From positions 16,254,902-16,318,901 of the forward strand of contig NC_056037.1 in NCBI RefSeq assembly GCF_004379255.2: a DNA stretch of 64,000 nt, in the 5' to 3' direction. Below the pieces are notes generated by a model. It ran no database searches, was not told where the DNA came from, and saw only the letters and a list, made by a program, of their open reading frames with translations. The translations under genes were made by a program, and so were the position numbers. Positions 43,490-57,076 of this stretch are shown piece by piece. Every line of letters begins with the position of its first letter. Position 1 is the stretch's first letter. The DNA comes from Salvia splendens (taxonomy: Eukaryota > Streptophyta > Magnoliopsida > Lamiales > Lamiaceae).

Positions 43490-44200
43490 TGACATCTTTT
43501 GTGGAACAGAGAGAATTATACTGGGGAGTAATGTATCAAAAATACTACTCTATTTGTTAAAATAAATAGTCAAGTCTTTCATTTTGATCGATTCAAAAAA
43601 TTAGTTCATTTTCACTTTCATAACATAACTCATCATTAATTTCTTTCTCATACTTTCTTACTTTCTCTCTCTTTCTGTTTTATCTATTTAACTCCAATTA
43701 ACAACACTTTAACAATTTTTTTCTTCTTTACTACTTTGCTAGTTTTATGGAGTACTATTAAAACGTTGTGTTATCCACTATCAAAATTATTGATACAAAT
43801 AGATGCCGGCAAAACCCCTACCATTCTTTTCTTTTCTGTTTTTTTATTGATTCTTCAAATTTATCCAAATTTATTTAAATTAATATGCAAAAAATATACA
43901 TATCAACTATATGAATCAAAGTTAAAAGTATTGCTATATAAAAATTTCTACATGTAGCCTTTATTAATTTGTTTCTACGCCCGCATTTGGACGAGTATTA
44001 CATACTTGGAAATCATAATCACGGTTAGGTATAGGAATTTCGACGAGTAAAACTGCATATCTAGCAAAACAATAATAATTGAATGTAAATAAGACAAAAT
44101 ACGAGTGAATACGAGCTCTACAGCCTACAGGAATATTCATGTTTTAGAGATCTTATCTTACAATAGTAGATCGTATCTGAATAAATAATGTACTCTACTA

Positions 44201-44462
44201 TTTCCTCCGTTTTTAAAAATAGCAATTATTTTCATTTTGGGTCGTTCCTTAAAATTAGAAACTTTAGAATCTTTCTATTTTAGGACATGGAACTCACAAT
44301 CGACTATCTCTACTTTCAACACTTTTTCTCTTTATCTCTCTTACTTTACTCATTTTTCTTTTCCTCTATTTTACTTTACCAATTTTTCTCACGTACTTTA
44401 CCAATTGTGCATTAAAACTCGTGCCGATTTAAATGTTTATATTTTTTTTAACACAGAGGGAG
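44201..44462. mobile_element. Stowaway-type MITE, unit 2
   Basis: Copy of the MITE at 35840-36101, with several substitutions relative to unit 1 but close to units 3 and 4. Confidence 0.75.
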
Positions 44463-44690
44463 TATCTAATAAGAACAATAGAATCTAGATCATATTTGAT
44501 GTGACATAAATTTTGTGAATAAAAATAAATATAAAGAATATTTTTTTAAATTTGAGTTTAGTGTAAACAGTTAGAATAAAATTATATTTGATATGACATA
44601 TATATTAAAATGAGTTTGAGATTAGTGTACATAGTTGGAGATGAAAAAACGACCTATGATCCAATGAAGTGCAATGAGAAGATAAAATAG

Positions 44691-44951
44691 CTCAAAAAAC
44701 TTGGTAATGATATAATGATAATTACAAATTAAGTAGTGAGTGTATACATAAATCAACGGCTAATTCCATGGTTTTAGCAAATATAGGCCATGAATCAGGG
44801 GGTTCCAGTCACAGCAGCCTGGGGTGTTTTTTGTCTTTTTGTGCCCAGTTAATGGTTTTTCAAAATACAGCGGCAAAACCAGTGGCAGAAAACAATTAAA
44901 TGGCCAACACCGTTGGTGTGACGTGGCAATGAAAATCAAATAGTAATTCTC
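44691..44951. other. Relic of a deleted DUF3774 locus, unit 2
   Basis: Same arrangement of 3' flank joined to promoter fragment as at 36330-36590. Confidence 0.6.
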
Positions 44952-45110
44952 GTGCCGTCCCAGATATCCTTATTTTTTGAGGACGGAGGAGGGAGTATAT
45001 TGTAGACAGGGCATATGATGAAGTTGTAGAAGAAAGTAGGAGGTAATGGAATTGATATTATGATAGTATATACTGTACAAATTAAGTAGGGGAGTGTATA
45101 CATAAATTAA

Positions 45111-45365
45111 TCAATTGGGGCCCCAACAACTCAAATACATAACAGTTCTAAGAGACTCCTCCGATTGAATCAATTGCTTCTTTGTGGTCTTCGTGGACGC
45201 CGCTGCTAGCTTGTTTGACTGAGAAGAATAAGATCTGAGATTGGGTTTAGCGCGCTGCTGAATAAGTCGGAAAGCATAATTCCATCTGCAGAAGCCTTGA
45301 TCTTTCAGCGCCTCCACAGCTCCCACGCTCGCTGCTACTAACCAAGCTTTGCTTGTAGAGCTCAT
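45111..45365 (-). CDS. Wound-induced protein family (DUF3774), gene A, copy 2
   Basis: The 84-residue protein is identical to copy 1. The start is chosen at MSSTSKAW for the same reasons (family N-terminus and TATA position). Intact. Confidence 0.92.
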   Translation of the reverse strand: MSSTSKAWLVAASVGAVEALKDQGFCRWNYAFRLIQQRAKPNLRSYSSQSNKLAAASTKTTKKQLIQSEESLRTVMYLSCWGPN

Positions 45366-45796
45366 TTTTTTAGTAGAGATGAATTTAAATTGTTTTGTGT
45401 AGTGGAAGGAATGGGAGTATCTGTATTTATATTTATACTCCATACTGAGGTGAGGAGAAGATGGAGATTCACTTTTTAGTAGTTTCAACGGCAAAGCCCG
45501 CTCCTGTTTTATAAAATACTCTATAATAGGCGATGAATCTGGGGGTTGGTTTCATTATTGGTCACATCAACATCTATCTATGTGTGTGTTTAATCTTTTT
45601 GTGGCTAGTTGATGGTTTTTCTAAATACAGCGGCAATACCAGTGGTTTGACGTGGCAATAAACAACTAATAAATGACGTGGCAATGAAAACAACCGGGGC
45701 AGTGCTGCTATATATATATGTATTCTCAATCTTAGTTTCCAACACCATCAAAACAAATCTACAATTTCTACAATCATCTCTATAACTCAAAGTAGA
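45366..45796. promoter_or_regulatory. Divergent promoter of genes A and B, copy 2
   Basis: Both TGACGTGGCAAT motifs and both TATA-like boxes are preserved as in copy 1. Confidence 0.7.
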
Positions 45797-46030
45797 ATGA
45801 GTTCGACAAGGTTAGTAGCGGCGAGCATTGGGGCGGTGGAGGCGCTGAAGGATCAGGGCTTCTGCCGATGGAATTACGCATTGCGGCATCTACAGCAGCA
45901 AGCCAACTCCAATCTCAGATCTTACATTAATAAGCCCAGTAGAGTCTCGCCCCAACAACGTGAAAAGTCGAAGCAATCGGAGGAGTCTCTTAGAACTGTC
46001 ATGTATTTGAGCTCTTGGGCTCCCAATTAG
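45797..46030 (+). CDS. Wound-induced protein family (DUF3774), gene B, copy 2
   Basis: 77 residues identical to copy 1. Intact, divergent from gene A copy 2. Confidence 0.92.
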   Translation: MSSTRLVAASIGAVEALKDQGFCRWNYALRHLQQQANSNLRSYINKPSRVSPQQREKSKQSEESLRTVMYLSSWAPN

Positions 46031-47083
46031 AACTAGTCATACAATTCATCTTCAACAATTTTGTACAGATATTTATGTTTCTCAAATTTAATGGATGACT
46101 ATTCTCCGACTTCTAATCTACTTCTATCATCTTTCATTATCGTATCATCTTAGACCTATTTTGTTTTCATTGTCTCCATATCATACAGTAGATAAGTACA
46201 TTCACAGCTAAATTTCTCAGATGATTGTTTTCAGTGAAAAAGGATGATAAATATTTTTTATTAAAATAGTTACAAAATTATCATTTTCTTCGAAATACAG
46301 TCACTCAATTATTTTTCCCTTATAAATATCTTTAAAATTATTTTACTTCTACTATTTCGAATGGACTCAAATAAATTATTTTTCTCCAGTATATACGGCC
46401 AAAAAATACATTTAAGTTTTTCTAAAAGAAATATTAAATAATAAAAAAAATGTTTAAAGTGTAAATATTTGTGAAATGATATAAAACATTCATTTCCTCC
46501 CTGCTCCTAAAAATAAGTAAAATTTATTTTAAAAGATGAAATCTTTTAGTAGTAGTAGTATGTTTTTATTTAGAAAAATCTCAACTGTTTTGTTTGTACT
46601 ATAATACTGGAGTACTTCTATTTGTTTGAGATCATCTGGACTAATAATTTACGCAATACATACGAAGTGGAGTACAATTTTATCCTATGGACGAAATTAT
46701 ATGAGCATCCGGTGATGGCCAGCATTTCTTAATCTGGCCTTTTCTTTTACAGTGGTTTCGTCTAGTGTCCGCCCTATCAATTAAAACTCATTTTGCATAT
46801 AATTTATAGTGTTATTTTTTATTTTTTTAATTACTAAAACACCAAAATATATTATACTATTAGATACCACAAATTAATAAAAAAACACATACATTACTTA
46901 ATTGAAAAAACTACTACATTATACTTAGTTAAAAAAAATACATTACTAATTAAAAAACTACTACATTATACTTAATTAAAAAAACTACATTATTAATTTA
47001 AAAAAACCTGCACTAGTCACCTATATCTAACTTGTAGCTCATATTCTGTATTATTTTCTCAATAAAGCGGCGGTGATCCAGAT

Positions 47084-47689
47084 TAGGGTGGGTAGGTACG
47101 GTATACCTTACCGAAACCACCATACCGTATACCTTACCGTAAATACGATATGCGAAAAAAATCATACCTTTACCTTACCAAAGTTTTCGTTATACCGAAC
47201 TTCGGTATACCTTATTTTCGGTATGACGAATTTCCATACCGATACCGTACCTCATTTTCGGTATACCATACCGAAGTTCGGTATACCTGACTTTGAACAT
47301 CAATTAAAATAAAAAATTAAAGTTTTTAGAATATTATTTATATTTTATAATTTTAAAAATAAATTAAATATAATTTATTCATAATTATATTTATATTTCA
47401 CAATAGATTTTATAATTTAAAAATATATAAAATATATTTTATATTTAATTGTGTTTATATTTTTGTGGTATATACCTTAGTTTACGGTATATACTTTAAT
47501 TTACGGTATATACCGAATTTCGGTATGCAGCGGTATACCGCGGTATTTGAAAATCCATACCGTTACCTTACCGAAAAATTTCGGTATGGTATCATACCGT
47601 ACCGAAAGTCACGGTATACCAAAAATTCGGTATTTTCGATATTTTTTCGGTACGATAAGACCGGTATTTCGATATTTTTCCCAGCCCTA
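47084..47689. mobile_element. Non-autonomous hAT element, unit 2
   Basis: 606 bp, flanked by ATCCAGAT on both sides as in unit 1; a few substitutions in the palindromic subterminal region. Confidence 0.88.
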
Positions 47690-47721
47690 ATCCAGATCAG
47701 TGATAATTGGAAGGCTGATGG

Positions 47722-48715
47722 TTAAGTCAAGCACCAACCTATAGTCGTAACTCTCGCGAAAACCACCGAACTCTTGGAGCACTGAGGCCACGAGCAGAGT
47801 AGCGGAGCCGGCGCAGCCTGCGGAAGAGCAGATCTAGACGTGGCCGCCTTCCCTTTGGCTTTGGTTTGGGCTCTGGCAGTCTTGTTGCCAACAAGATACC
47901 TAAAAGTAGACGTAGGTGTGCCGGAACTCCTTTCCGGCTCAGCGTTGAGATCCACTGGCGATGGGCCGCTGCTCGTGTAACTGCCACTGGCGGTGTTCTT
48001 CGTCCGCTTTGCAGCTGAGGATGCAGCCGATATCCCTCCGTCGAACTTCGGCTTGTCCTTCAAGGTCAACCAAACGTTTTAGAACTTGGACTGCCCTACT
48101 GCGACTGGTACTCGGTCATCGACTTCTGGATGACATCCTCCATGCTCTCACCGCTGGTCCTTTCGTCCCCATTCTTCGTATAGATATCCCTGAAGTTTTT
48201 GACGTGGACTTTGAGCCGATCCCAACACTTACGCAGCTGCTCCTTGTTCCGCTTGTACGCCCAACTCAGGATCACCTTATTGTATTTGGCCTCAATGCAA
48301 TCCCACATCCTGGCCGAAGTCTGGTGGTTGGCATTTATCGAATCCTCAGATATATCAACCCATCACTCAACCACCTTCATGTAGTCTTCCTTGGTGTAGC
48401 CTGTGCGCCCCACGACTTACTCCTCATTGGGATCGTTGGATGGGACTGGGACGGATGGCGCCTTTTCCTTGCACGCCATCCTCTTCTTCTTCCTCAGCGC
48501 CTCAGGAGCAGAAGGTTGCCCGCAGGTCGGCTCCATTTCCTCAACCCGGTAGGGGTCAGTGGTGAAGAACGCTGAGCGAAAGTGGACCCTACAGATCTAG
48601 GAGTCTCGACCCGGTAGTCTTCATGGCCGGGCCAACGGGCGCCGCTTTCGCCACCGCCAAACATCGGCATATCGTCGTAGGCACTATTTGGGTTTGAGAA
48701 TTGGCTCGGATCCAT
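47722..48715 (-). pseudogene. Myb-like accessory gene fragment in H1, unit 2
   Basis: As in unit 1, with an extra one-base deletion near 48094 that changes the frame at the TEYQSQ segment. Confidence 0.75.
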
Positions 48716-49262
48716 ACTTGATAGAGAAAAGAGAGGAGAAAGAGAGTGGATGAGGGAGTATTGTGTGAAAAAAAGAGAGGAAAGTGTAAATGAGTGAGTG
48801 AGTATTTAAAGTTTGAATTAAAAAAAATTAAAATAAACGAAATAAAAAATGCGTCGCACTCGTCCTCGGGTGGCGGCGTCCGACTCCTTGCAATGGGCGC
48901 CCGATGCATCATCCGACGCGTCGGGCGACCTACCCAGATGACCTAACTTTTCGTGGTCCAACTCGGGCGGGCGGTCGATCGTCCGCCTGCACTAGGCGGA
49001 CGATCTTGCCCGAGGACGATTTTCACGGATCGAGCGGTCGAACCCCAAACCATTATGGATGCTCTAACAATGTGGTGAAGACCTTGACTAATGCAGATTC
49101 TATACTGGGGAATCCTTTTGATGAAAATAATGCATTCATTTGAAAATTATATGAGTCCGATTATCCATCTAATTAATATTTTGAAGAAAGGTTACATTTA
49201 TCAATTGAGGTTATATGGATCTTCCTAACTTATGATTATTACCCATGTTTTAGGGTGTAAAA

Positions 49263-49596
49263 CTTTTAAAAAATTGAGTTTTTCCCACGAACTTTGAAAT
49301 TGACAAATAATATCATGAACTATACCCCGAGTGTGTTATTTCCCGTCGATGAAAAATTCCGGCAAATAATATCATTATACGAATTTTTTTTCATAATTTC
49401 TCGACAACAACTACGAGAGTTTCAAGATTTTCAATCATTGAGAATAGTGTTTCTTGAAGCACACACACTAAATTTGTTCTTCAATCTATTAATATATCTG
49501 GAATTTTTCACTGATGGGATATAACAACCCAGGGTAAAGATCGTGATTATTATTTGTCAATTTCAAAGATCGTGGGAAAACACAATTTTTTGAAAG
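49263..49596. mobile_element. Long-TIR MITE, unit 2
   Basis: Copy of 40902-41235. Confidence 0.7.
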
Positions 49597-49852
49597 TTCT
49601 ACGATATTAGGTGTCAATATCCATTTTTTAGGATGAATATGTACTAGATGACGGTGCATAAAGTGCAGTTTTCTACTCCCTCCGCCCCATAAAAGATGTC
49701 ACACTTTTAATTTTAGTTGTCCCTCTAAAGATGCCACATTTTCATTTCTAGAAAAAATTCTTTCTCATAATAATATAAATATTATACTTTCTCTTTCCAC
49801 CTAACACACAAAACAAAACTTCCTAAAATCCTGTGTCGTCCCACAAGTGTAT

Positions 49853-51850
49853 GAGTGTCCACAGTGGAGCGGAACAGCCACACCACAACCACAAAAACAA
49901 TTCCACAGCCACAAAAACACTTCCATAGGCACAAAAATTTGTCCAACCCAATAACAGTCACGCCACAGCCACAAATCATATTATTTAATCAATTAATTGG
50001 TATATTTTAATTAGAGCGGAATAAAAATTATCAGACAAAAATAATTAGAAAAAAAACATCATTTGTTTTAAAAAAATAAATAAAACTAAATATTCGTTGT
50101 ATTATAAATAGGGAAAATTATACAACGGCAATTATATAAAACACTTAAAAATATACCGCCGCCATTCACTCGATGGCTTCATCGGAATCCACCGCTGCAT
50201 CTCCATCTCCATCCCCTTCCCCATCCCTCGTCGCCGCCTCCGGTGCCGCAGACCCCGTCAGCCCCAACTCACCCCTCAGCCTCTGCATGACATCCTAGTG
50301 CACCGCCTTGGTGACTGGGTCGGTCGCCGCGGCGTAGGTGATAGCGACATCTCCCATATGCTTTAGCATCTGGAAGATCAAGTTCTTGTCCAAAACCCAC
50401 ACTGGGGCAGACATTCCCAAGTTGGATGCTTACGCGACCGCACCGGCTCTGGAGGCTCTAGTGTCTCGAATAATGGATTGCTAATCTTGGGGTCGTCGGT
50501 GGCGGGAGAATGTGGGTGGGGGGGGGGCTCCTCCTCGACCTCTTCGTTGAGGTCGAGGGAATGTGAGCCGCTGCAGCTGCTGTAGTTCCCGGCAGTCGAG
50601 TCTCATCCGCTTCGGCCTAGACCCACCCTCTTTCTCGCAGAGGGCCTTGAATTTCAGAGAGCCATATAGAAGGACATATTCGTCCTAGTAGGTGAATCTA
50701 GGATACCCACCGTCTCGAAGCATCTCTAGCGACAAAGCCTTTCCGTCGGCTTTGTTGCAGCCGCTCTCAGTTGTGCGCAGATTGTTCTCGTAGATGCCCA
50801 AGAACCTCTTGACGTCTTTTGCAATCCTCCCCAATTTTTTTGCGGATCTGGTCCTCATACCGCTCTGTAGTGTCTTCCGGCTTGAACTCATTGTAGGCAT
50901 CCAGGATCCGGGCCCAGAATCCTGCTTTTGTCTGATCTGTTCCAACTCGGGCAACTGACGTGATGGCCTCCCAGGCCTTAGCCACAGAAATGGACTGCTC
51001 TCTCAAGTAGTACACTGACGACCCACTACCGTCGCCGCCTCACCCATTGCCGCGACCGCGGCCCTGACCCCTCCGCCCTTAACTGGGTCTCAACGCGCCC
51101 CTGTACCGGCTCGGATGATGGTGGCCCCCACTGAGCCGGTCTCAACCCCATCTGCTCGAATGTGAAAGTATCTAAATTCCCCTGAGATTGGGTGGGTTGG
51201 ACGTAAGGGGTAGAGGTATCCGGGCGCGGATTGTTGACCGCATCCATGTTGGGCCGGTAATCCTCATACGTCGATTAGGGACGACCCACATGCCTCTGAG
51301 GTTGACCCCGAAACTAGGATGACAGTGGACACCATGGCTGGGATGGAGGCTGAGTATGGCCACCCCACCCCTGGGATGGAAGGGGAGGGGGACTAGTTCT
51401 CCATCCATGGGATGGAGACAGATAATAATAGTTTCCATACGCGTTGACGGCGGGGATGCTAGTGCCGCCACTAGCTGCACCAGAACCGCCACTGTAGTAC
51501 CCGCTGCTCGGGTATCCAGATTCTCCAGTGCCGGGGGAATCACTATCTCCGCCTTGCATATTGACTACAAATCAAAATATAGAGAGAGATGAAAATATGG
51601 TTGTGGAATTGTAGTGGATGTGGATGTGTGAATGAAAAAAATGAGAGAATTCTGTATCTATAGAAAATAATTAAAATTAACAAAATAATAATAATAAAAA
51701 TTTCCGCCGGCGCCGGTGCGGTGCCGGCAGTCTGCAATAGACTACCGTGGATAAACCCCCCACCTAGTCCACGCCCAAATGAGTCAGGGCCTTGCCCCGG
51801 CGCCCCTCGTCCAGCAGTGGGTCGCCGCGGTAACCCCACTTTAGACACTC
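49853..51850 (-). mobile_element. Harbinger-like element H2, unit 2
   Basis: Copy of 41492-43489, in the same position within the split MITE. Confidence 0.65.
50379..51559 (-). pseudogene. Myb-like accessory gene in H2, unit 2
   Basis: Starts MQGGDSDSPGTG (MQDG in units 1 and 3). Broken by the same frame changes as unit 1; the G run here has ten bases. Confidence 0.75.
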
Positions 51851-52561
51851 TGACATCTTTTGTGGAACAGAGAGAATTATACTGGGGAGTAATGTATCAA
51901 AAATACTACTCTATTTGTTAAAATAAATAGTCAAGTCTTTCATTTTGATCGATTCAAAAAATTAGTTCATTTTCACTTTCATAACATAACTCATCATTAA
52001 TTTCTTTCTCATACTTTCTTACTTTCTCTCTCTTTCTGTTTTATCTATTTAACTCCAATTAACAACACTTTAACAATTTTTTTCTTCTTTACTACTTTGC
52101 TAGTTTTATGGAGTACTATTAAAACGTTGTGTTATCCACTATCAAAATTATTGATACAAATAGATGCCGGCAAAACCCCTACCATTCTTTTCTTTTCTGT
52201 TTTTTTATTGATTCTTCAAATTTATCCAAATTTATTTAAATTAATATGCAAAAAATATACATATCAACTATATGAATCAAAGTTAAAAGTATTGCTATAT
52301 AAAAATTTCTACATGTAGCCTTTATTAATTTGTTTCTACGCCCGCATTTGGACGAGTATTACATACTTGGAAATCATAATCACGGTTAGGTATAGGAATT
52401 TCGACGAGTAAAACTGCATATCTAGCAAAACAATAATAATTGAATGTAAATAAGACAAAATACGAGTGAATACGAGCGCTACAGCCTACAGGAATATTCA
52501 TGTTTTAGAGATCTTATCTTACAATAGTAGATCGTATCTGAATAAATAATGTACTCTACTA

Positions 52562-52823
52562 TTTCCTCCGTTTTTAAAAATAGCAATTATTTTCATTTTG
52601 GGTCGTTCCTTAAAATTAGAAACTTTAGAATCTTTCTATTTTAGGACATGGAACTCACAATCGACTATCTCTACTTTCAACACTTTTTCTCTTTATCTCT
52701 CTTACTTTACTCATTTTTCTTTTCCTCTATTTTACTTTACCAATTTTTCTCACGTACTTTACCAATTGTGCATTAAAACTCGTGCCGATTTAAATGTTTA
52801 TATTTTTTTTAACACAGAGGGAG
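52562..52823. mobile_element. Stowaway-type MITE, unit 3
   Basis: Copy of 44201-44462. Confidence 0.75.
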
Positions 52824-53051
52824 TATCTAATAAGAACAATAGAATCTAGATCATATTTGATGTGACATAAATTTTGTGAATAAAAATAAATATAAAGAAT
52901 ATTTTTTTAAATTTGAGTTTAGTGTAAACAGTTAGAATAAAATTATATTTGATATGACATATATATTAAAATGAGTTTGAGATTAGTGTACATAGTTGGA
53001 GATGAAAAAACGACCTATGATCCAATGAAGTGCAATGAGAAGATAAAATAG

Positions 53052-53312
53052 CTCAAAAAACTTGGTAATGATATAATGATAATTACAAATTAAGTAGTGA
53101 GTGTATACATAAATCAACGGCTAATTCCATGGTTTTAGCAAATATAGGCCATGAATCAGGGGGTTCCAGTCACAGCAGCCTGGGGTGTTTTTTGTCTTTT
53201 TGTGCCCAGTTAATGGTTTTTCAAAATACAGCGGCAAAACCAGTGGCAGAAAACAATTAAATGGCCAACACCGTTGGTGTGACGTGGCAATGAAAATCAA
53301 ATAGTAATTCTC
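53052..53312. other. Relic of a deleted DUF3774 locus, unit 3
   Basis: Same arrangement as 36330-36590. Confidence 0.6.
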
Positions 53313-53471
53313 GTGCCGTCCCAGATATCCTTATTTTTTGAGGACGGAGGAGGGAGTATATTGTAGACAGGGCATATGATGAAGTTGTAGAAGAAAGTAG
53401 GAGGTAATGGAATTGATATTATGATAGTATATACTGTACAAATTAAGTAGGGGAGTGTATACATAAATTAA

Positions 53472-53726
53472 TCAATTGGGGCCCCAACAACTCAAATACA
53501 TAACAGTTCTAAGAGACTCCTCCGATTGAATCAATTGCTTCTTTGTGGTCTTCGTGGACGCCGCTGCTAGCTTGTTTGACTGAGAAGAATAAGATCTGAG
53601 ATTGGGTTTAGCGCGCTGCTGAATAAGTCGGAAAGCATAATTCCATCTGCAGAAGCCTTGATCTTTCAGCGCCTCCACAGCTCCCACGCTCGCTGCTACT
53701 AACCAAGCTTTGCTTGTAGAGCTCAT
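53472..53726 (-). CDS. Wound-induced protein family (DUF3774), gene A, copy 3
   Basis: 84 residues identical to copies 1, 2 and 4. Intact. Confidence 0.92.
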   Translation of the reverse strand: MSSTSKAWLVAASVGAVEALKDQGFCRWNYAFRLIQQRAKPNLRSYSSQSNKLAAASTKTTKKQLIQSEESLRTVMYLSCWGPN

Positions 53727-54157
53727 TTTTTTAGTAGAGATGAATTTAAATTGTTTTGTGTAGTGGAAGGAATGGGAGTATCTGTATTTATATTTATACT
53801 CCATACTGAGGTGAGGAGAAGATGGAGATTCACTTTTTAGTAGTTTCAACGGCAAAGCCCGCTCCTGTTTTATAAAATACTCTATAATAGGCGATGAATC
53901 TGGGGGTTGGTTTCATTATTGGTCACATCAACATCTATCTATGTGTGTGTTTAATCTTTTTGTGGCTAGTTGATGGTTTTTCTAAATACAGCGGCAATAC
54001 CAGTGGTTTGACGTGGCAATAAACAACTAATAAATGACGTGGCAATGAAAACAACCGGGGCAGTGCTGCTATATATATATGTATTCTCAATCTTAGTTTC
54101 CAACACCATCAAAACAAATCTACAATTTCTACAATCATCTCTATAACTCAAAGTAGA
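53727..54157. promoter_or_regulatory. Divergent promoter of genes A and B, copy 3
   Basis: Motifs as in copy 1; no difference noticed. Confidence 0.7.
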
Positions 54158-54391
54158 ATGAGTTCGACAAGGTTAGTAGCGGCGAGCATTGGGGCGGTGG
54201 AGGCGCTGAAGGATCAGGGCTTCTGCCGATGGAATTACGCATTGCGGCATCTACAGCAGCAAGCCAACTCCAATCTCAGATCTTACATTAATAAGCCCAG
54301 TAGAGTCTCGCCCCAACAACGTGAAAAGTCGAAGCAATCGGAGGAGTCTCTTAGAACTGTCATGTATTTGAGCTCTTGGGCTCCCAATTAG
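54158..54391 (+). CDS. Wound-induced protein family (DUF3774), gene B, copy 3
   Basis: 77 residues identical to the other copies. Intact. Confidence 0.92.
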   Translation: MSSTRLVAASIGAVEALKDQGFCRWNYALRHLQQQANSNLRSYINKPSRVSPQQREKSKQSEESLRTVMYLSSWAPN

Positions 54392-55443
54392 AACTAGTCA
54401 TACAATTCATCTTCAACAATTTTGTACAGATATTTATGTTTCTCAAATTTAATGGATGACTATTCTCCGACTTCTAATCTACTTCTATCATCTTTCATTA
54501 TCGTATCATCTTAGACCTATTTTGTTTTCATTGTCTCCATATCATACAGTAGATAAGTACATTCACAGCTAAATTTCTCAGATGATTGTTTTCAGTGAAA
54601 AAGGATGATAAATATTTTTTATTAAAATAGTTACAAAATTATCATTTTCTTCGAAATACAGTCACTCAATTATTTTTCCCTTATAAATATCTTTAAAATT
54701 ATTTTACTTCTACTATTTCGAATGGACTCAAATAAATTATTTTTCTCCAGTATATACGGCCAAAAAATACATTTAAGTTTTTCTAAAAGAAATATTAAAT
54801 AATAAAAAAAATGTTTAAAGTGTAAATATTTGTGAAATGATATAAAACATTCATTTCCTCCCTGCTCCTAAAATAAGTAAAATTTATTTTAAAAGATGAA
54901 ATCTTTTAGTAGTAGTAGTATGTTTTTATTTAGAAAAATCTCAACTGTTTTGTTTGTACTATAATACTGGAGTACTTCTATTTGTTTGAGATCATCTGGA
55001 CTAATAATTTACGCAATACATACGAAGTGGAGTACAATTTTATCCTATGGACGAAATTATATGAGCATCCGGTGATGGCCAGCATTTCTTAATCTGGCCT
55101 TTTCTTTTACAGTGGTTTCGTCTAGTGTCCGCCCTATCAATTAAAACTCATTTTACATATAATTTATAGTGTTATTTTTTATTTTTTTAATTACTAAAAC
55201 ACCAAAATATATTATACTATTAGATACCACAAATTAATAAAAAAACACATACATTACTTAATTGAAAAAACTACTACATTATACTTAGTTAAAAAAAATA
55301 CATTACTAATTAAAAAACTACTACATTATACTTAATTAAAAAAACTACATTATTAATTTAAAAAAACCTGCACTAGTCACCTATATCTAACTTGTAGCTC
55401 ATATTCTGTATTATTTTCTCAATAAAGCGGCGGTGATCCAGAT

Positions 55444-56049
55444 TAGGGTGGGTAGGTACGGTATACCGTACCGAAACCACCATACCGTATACCTTACCGT
55501 AAATACGATATGCAAAAAAAATCATACCTTTACCTTACCAAAGTTTTCGTTATACCAAACTTCGGTATACCTTATTTTCGGTATGACGAATTTCCATACC
55601 GATACCGTACCTCATTTTCGGTATACCATACCGAAGTTCGGTATACCTGACTTTGAACATCAATTAAAATAAAAAATTAAAGTTTTTAGAATATTATTTA
55701 TATTTTATAATTTTAAAAATAAATTAAATATAATTTATTCATAATTATATTTATATTTCACAATAGATTTTATAATTTAAAAATATATAAAATATATTTT
55801 ATATTTAATTGTGTTTATATTTTTGTGGTATATACCTTAGTTTACGGTATATACTTTAATTTACGGTATATACCGAATTTCGGTATGCAGCGGTATACCG
55901 CGGTATTTGAAAATCCATACCGTTACCTTACCGAAAAATTTCGGTATGGTATCATACCGTACCGAAAGTCACGGTATACCAAAAATTCGGTATTTTCGAT
56001 ATTTTTTCGGTATGATAAGACCGGTATTTCGATATTTTTCCCAGGCCTA
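55444..56049. mobile_element. Non-autonomous hAT element, unit 3
   Basis: 606 bp with ATCCAGAT on both sides. Its right terminus has one changed base (AGGCCTA instead of AGCCCTA). Confidence 0.86.
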
Positions 56050-56081
56050 ATCCAGATCAGTGATAATTGGAAGGCTGATGG

Positions 56082-57076
56082 TTAAGTCAAGCACCAACCT
56101 ATAGTCGTAACTCTCCCGAAAACCACCGAACTCTTGGAGCACTGAGGCCACGAGCAGAGTAGCGGAGCCGGCGCAGCCTGCGGAAGAGCAGATCTAGACG
56201 TGGCCGCCTTCCCTTTGGCTTTGGCTTGGGCTCTGGCAGTCTTGTTGCCAACAAGATACCTAAAAGTAGACGTAGGTGTGCCGGAACTCCTTTCCGGCTC
56301 AGCGTTGAGATCCACTGGCGATGGGCCGCTGCTCGTGTAACCGCCACTGGCGGTGTTCTTCGTCCGCTTTGCAGCTGAGGATGCAGCCGATATCCCTCCG
56401 TCGAACTTCGGCTTGTCCTTCAAGGTCAACCAAACGTTTTAGAACTTGGACTGCCCGTACTGCGACTGGTACTCGGTCATCGACTTCTGGATGACATCCT
56501 CCATGCTCTCACCGCTGGTCCTTTCGTCCCCATTCTTCGTATAGATATCCCTGAAGTTTTTGACGTGGACTTTGAGCCGATCCCAACACTTAAGCAGCTG
56601 CTCCTTGTTCCGCTTGTACGCCCAACTCAGGATCACCCTATTGTATTTGGCCTCAATGCAATCCCACATCCTGGCCGAAGTCTGGTGGTTGGCATTTATC
56701 GAATCCTCAGATATATCAACCCATCACTCAACCACCTTCATGTAGTCTTCCTTGGTGTAGCCTGTGCGCCCCACGACTTACTCCTCATTGGGATCGTTGG
56801 ATGGGACTGGGACGGATGGCGCCTTTTCCTTGCACGCCATCCTCTTCTTCTTCCTCAGCGCCTCAGGAGCAGAAGGTTGCCCGCAGGTCGGCTCCATTTC
56901 CTCAACCCGGTAGGGGTCAGTGGTGAAGAACGCTGAGCGAAAGTGGACCCTACAGATCTAGGAGTCTCGACCCGGTAGTCTTCATGGCCGGGCCAACGGG
57001 CGCCGCTTTCGCCACCGCCAAACATCGGCATATCGTCGTAGGCACTATTTGGGTTTGAGAATTGGCTCGGATCCAT
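56082..57076 (-). pseudogene. Myb-like accessory gene fragment in H1, unit 3
   Basis: As in unit 1, with private substitutions (KYNRVIL, KEQLLKCW). Confidence 0.75.

Larger units (their letters stand above)
41315..43520. mobile_element. Stowaway-type MITE split by H2, unit 1
   Basis: The left part (41315-41491) starts CTCCCTCCGCCCCATAAAAG. The right end (about 43490-43520) reads ACATCTTTTGTGGAACAG, complementary to that terminus. H2 lies between the halves. Confidence 0.6.
46703..49064 (-). mobile_element. Harbinger-like element H1, unit 2
   Basis: Copy of 38342-40704 with the hAT insertion at the same site, so both insertions predate the amplification. Confidence 0.65.
43139..51499. repeat. 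Tandem array, unit 2 (8361 bp)
   Basis: Same contents as unit 1. Private differences seen: GTATACCTTACCG near the start of the hAT element (GTATACCGTACCG in units 1 and 3), one missing base near 48094 (CTGCCCTACTG), and a ten-G run in H2. Confidence 0.95.

Noticed and set aside
41491..43493. A 3-bp TGA target duplication for H2
   Set aside because: TGA is present at both sides but overlaps the terminal GAGTGTC on the left, so the boundaries do not resolve cleanly.
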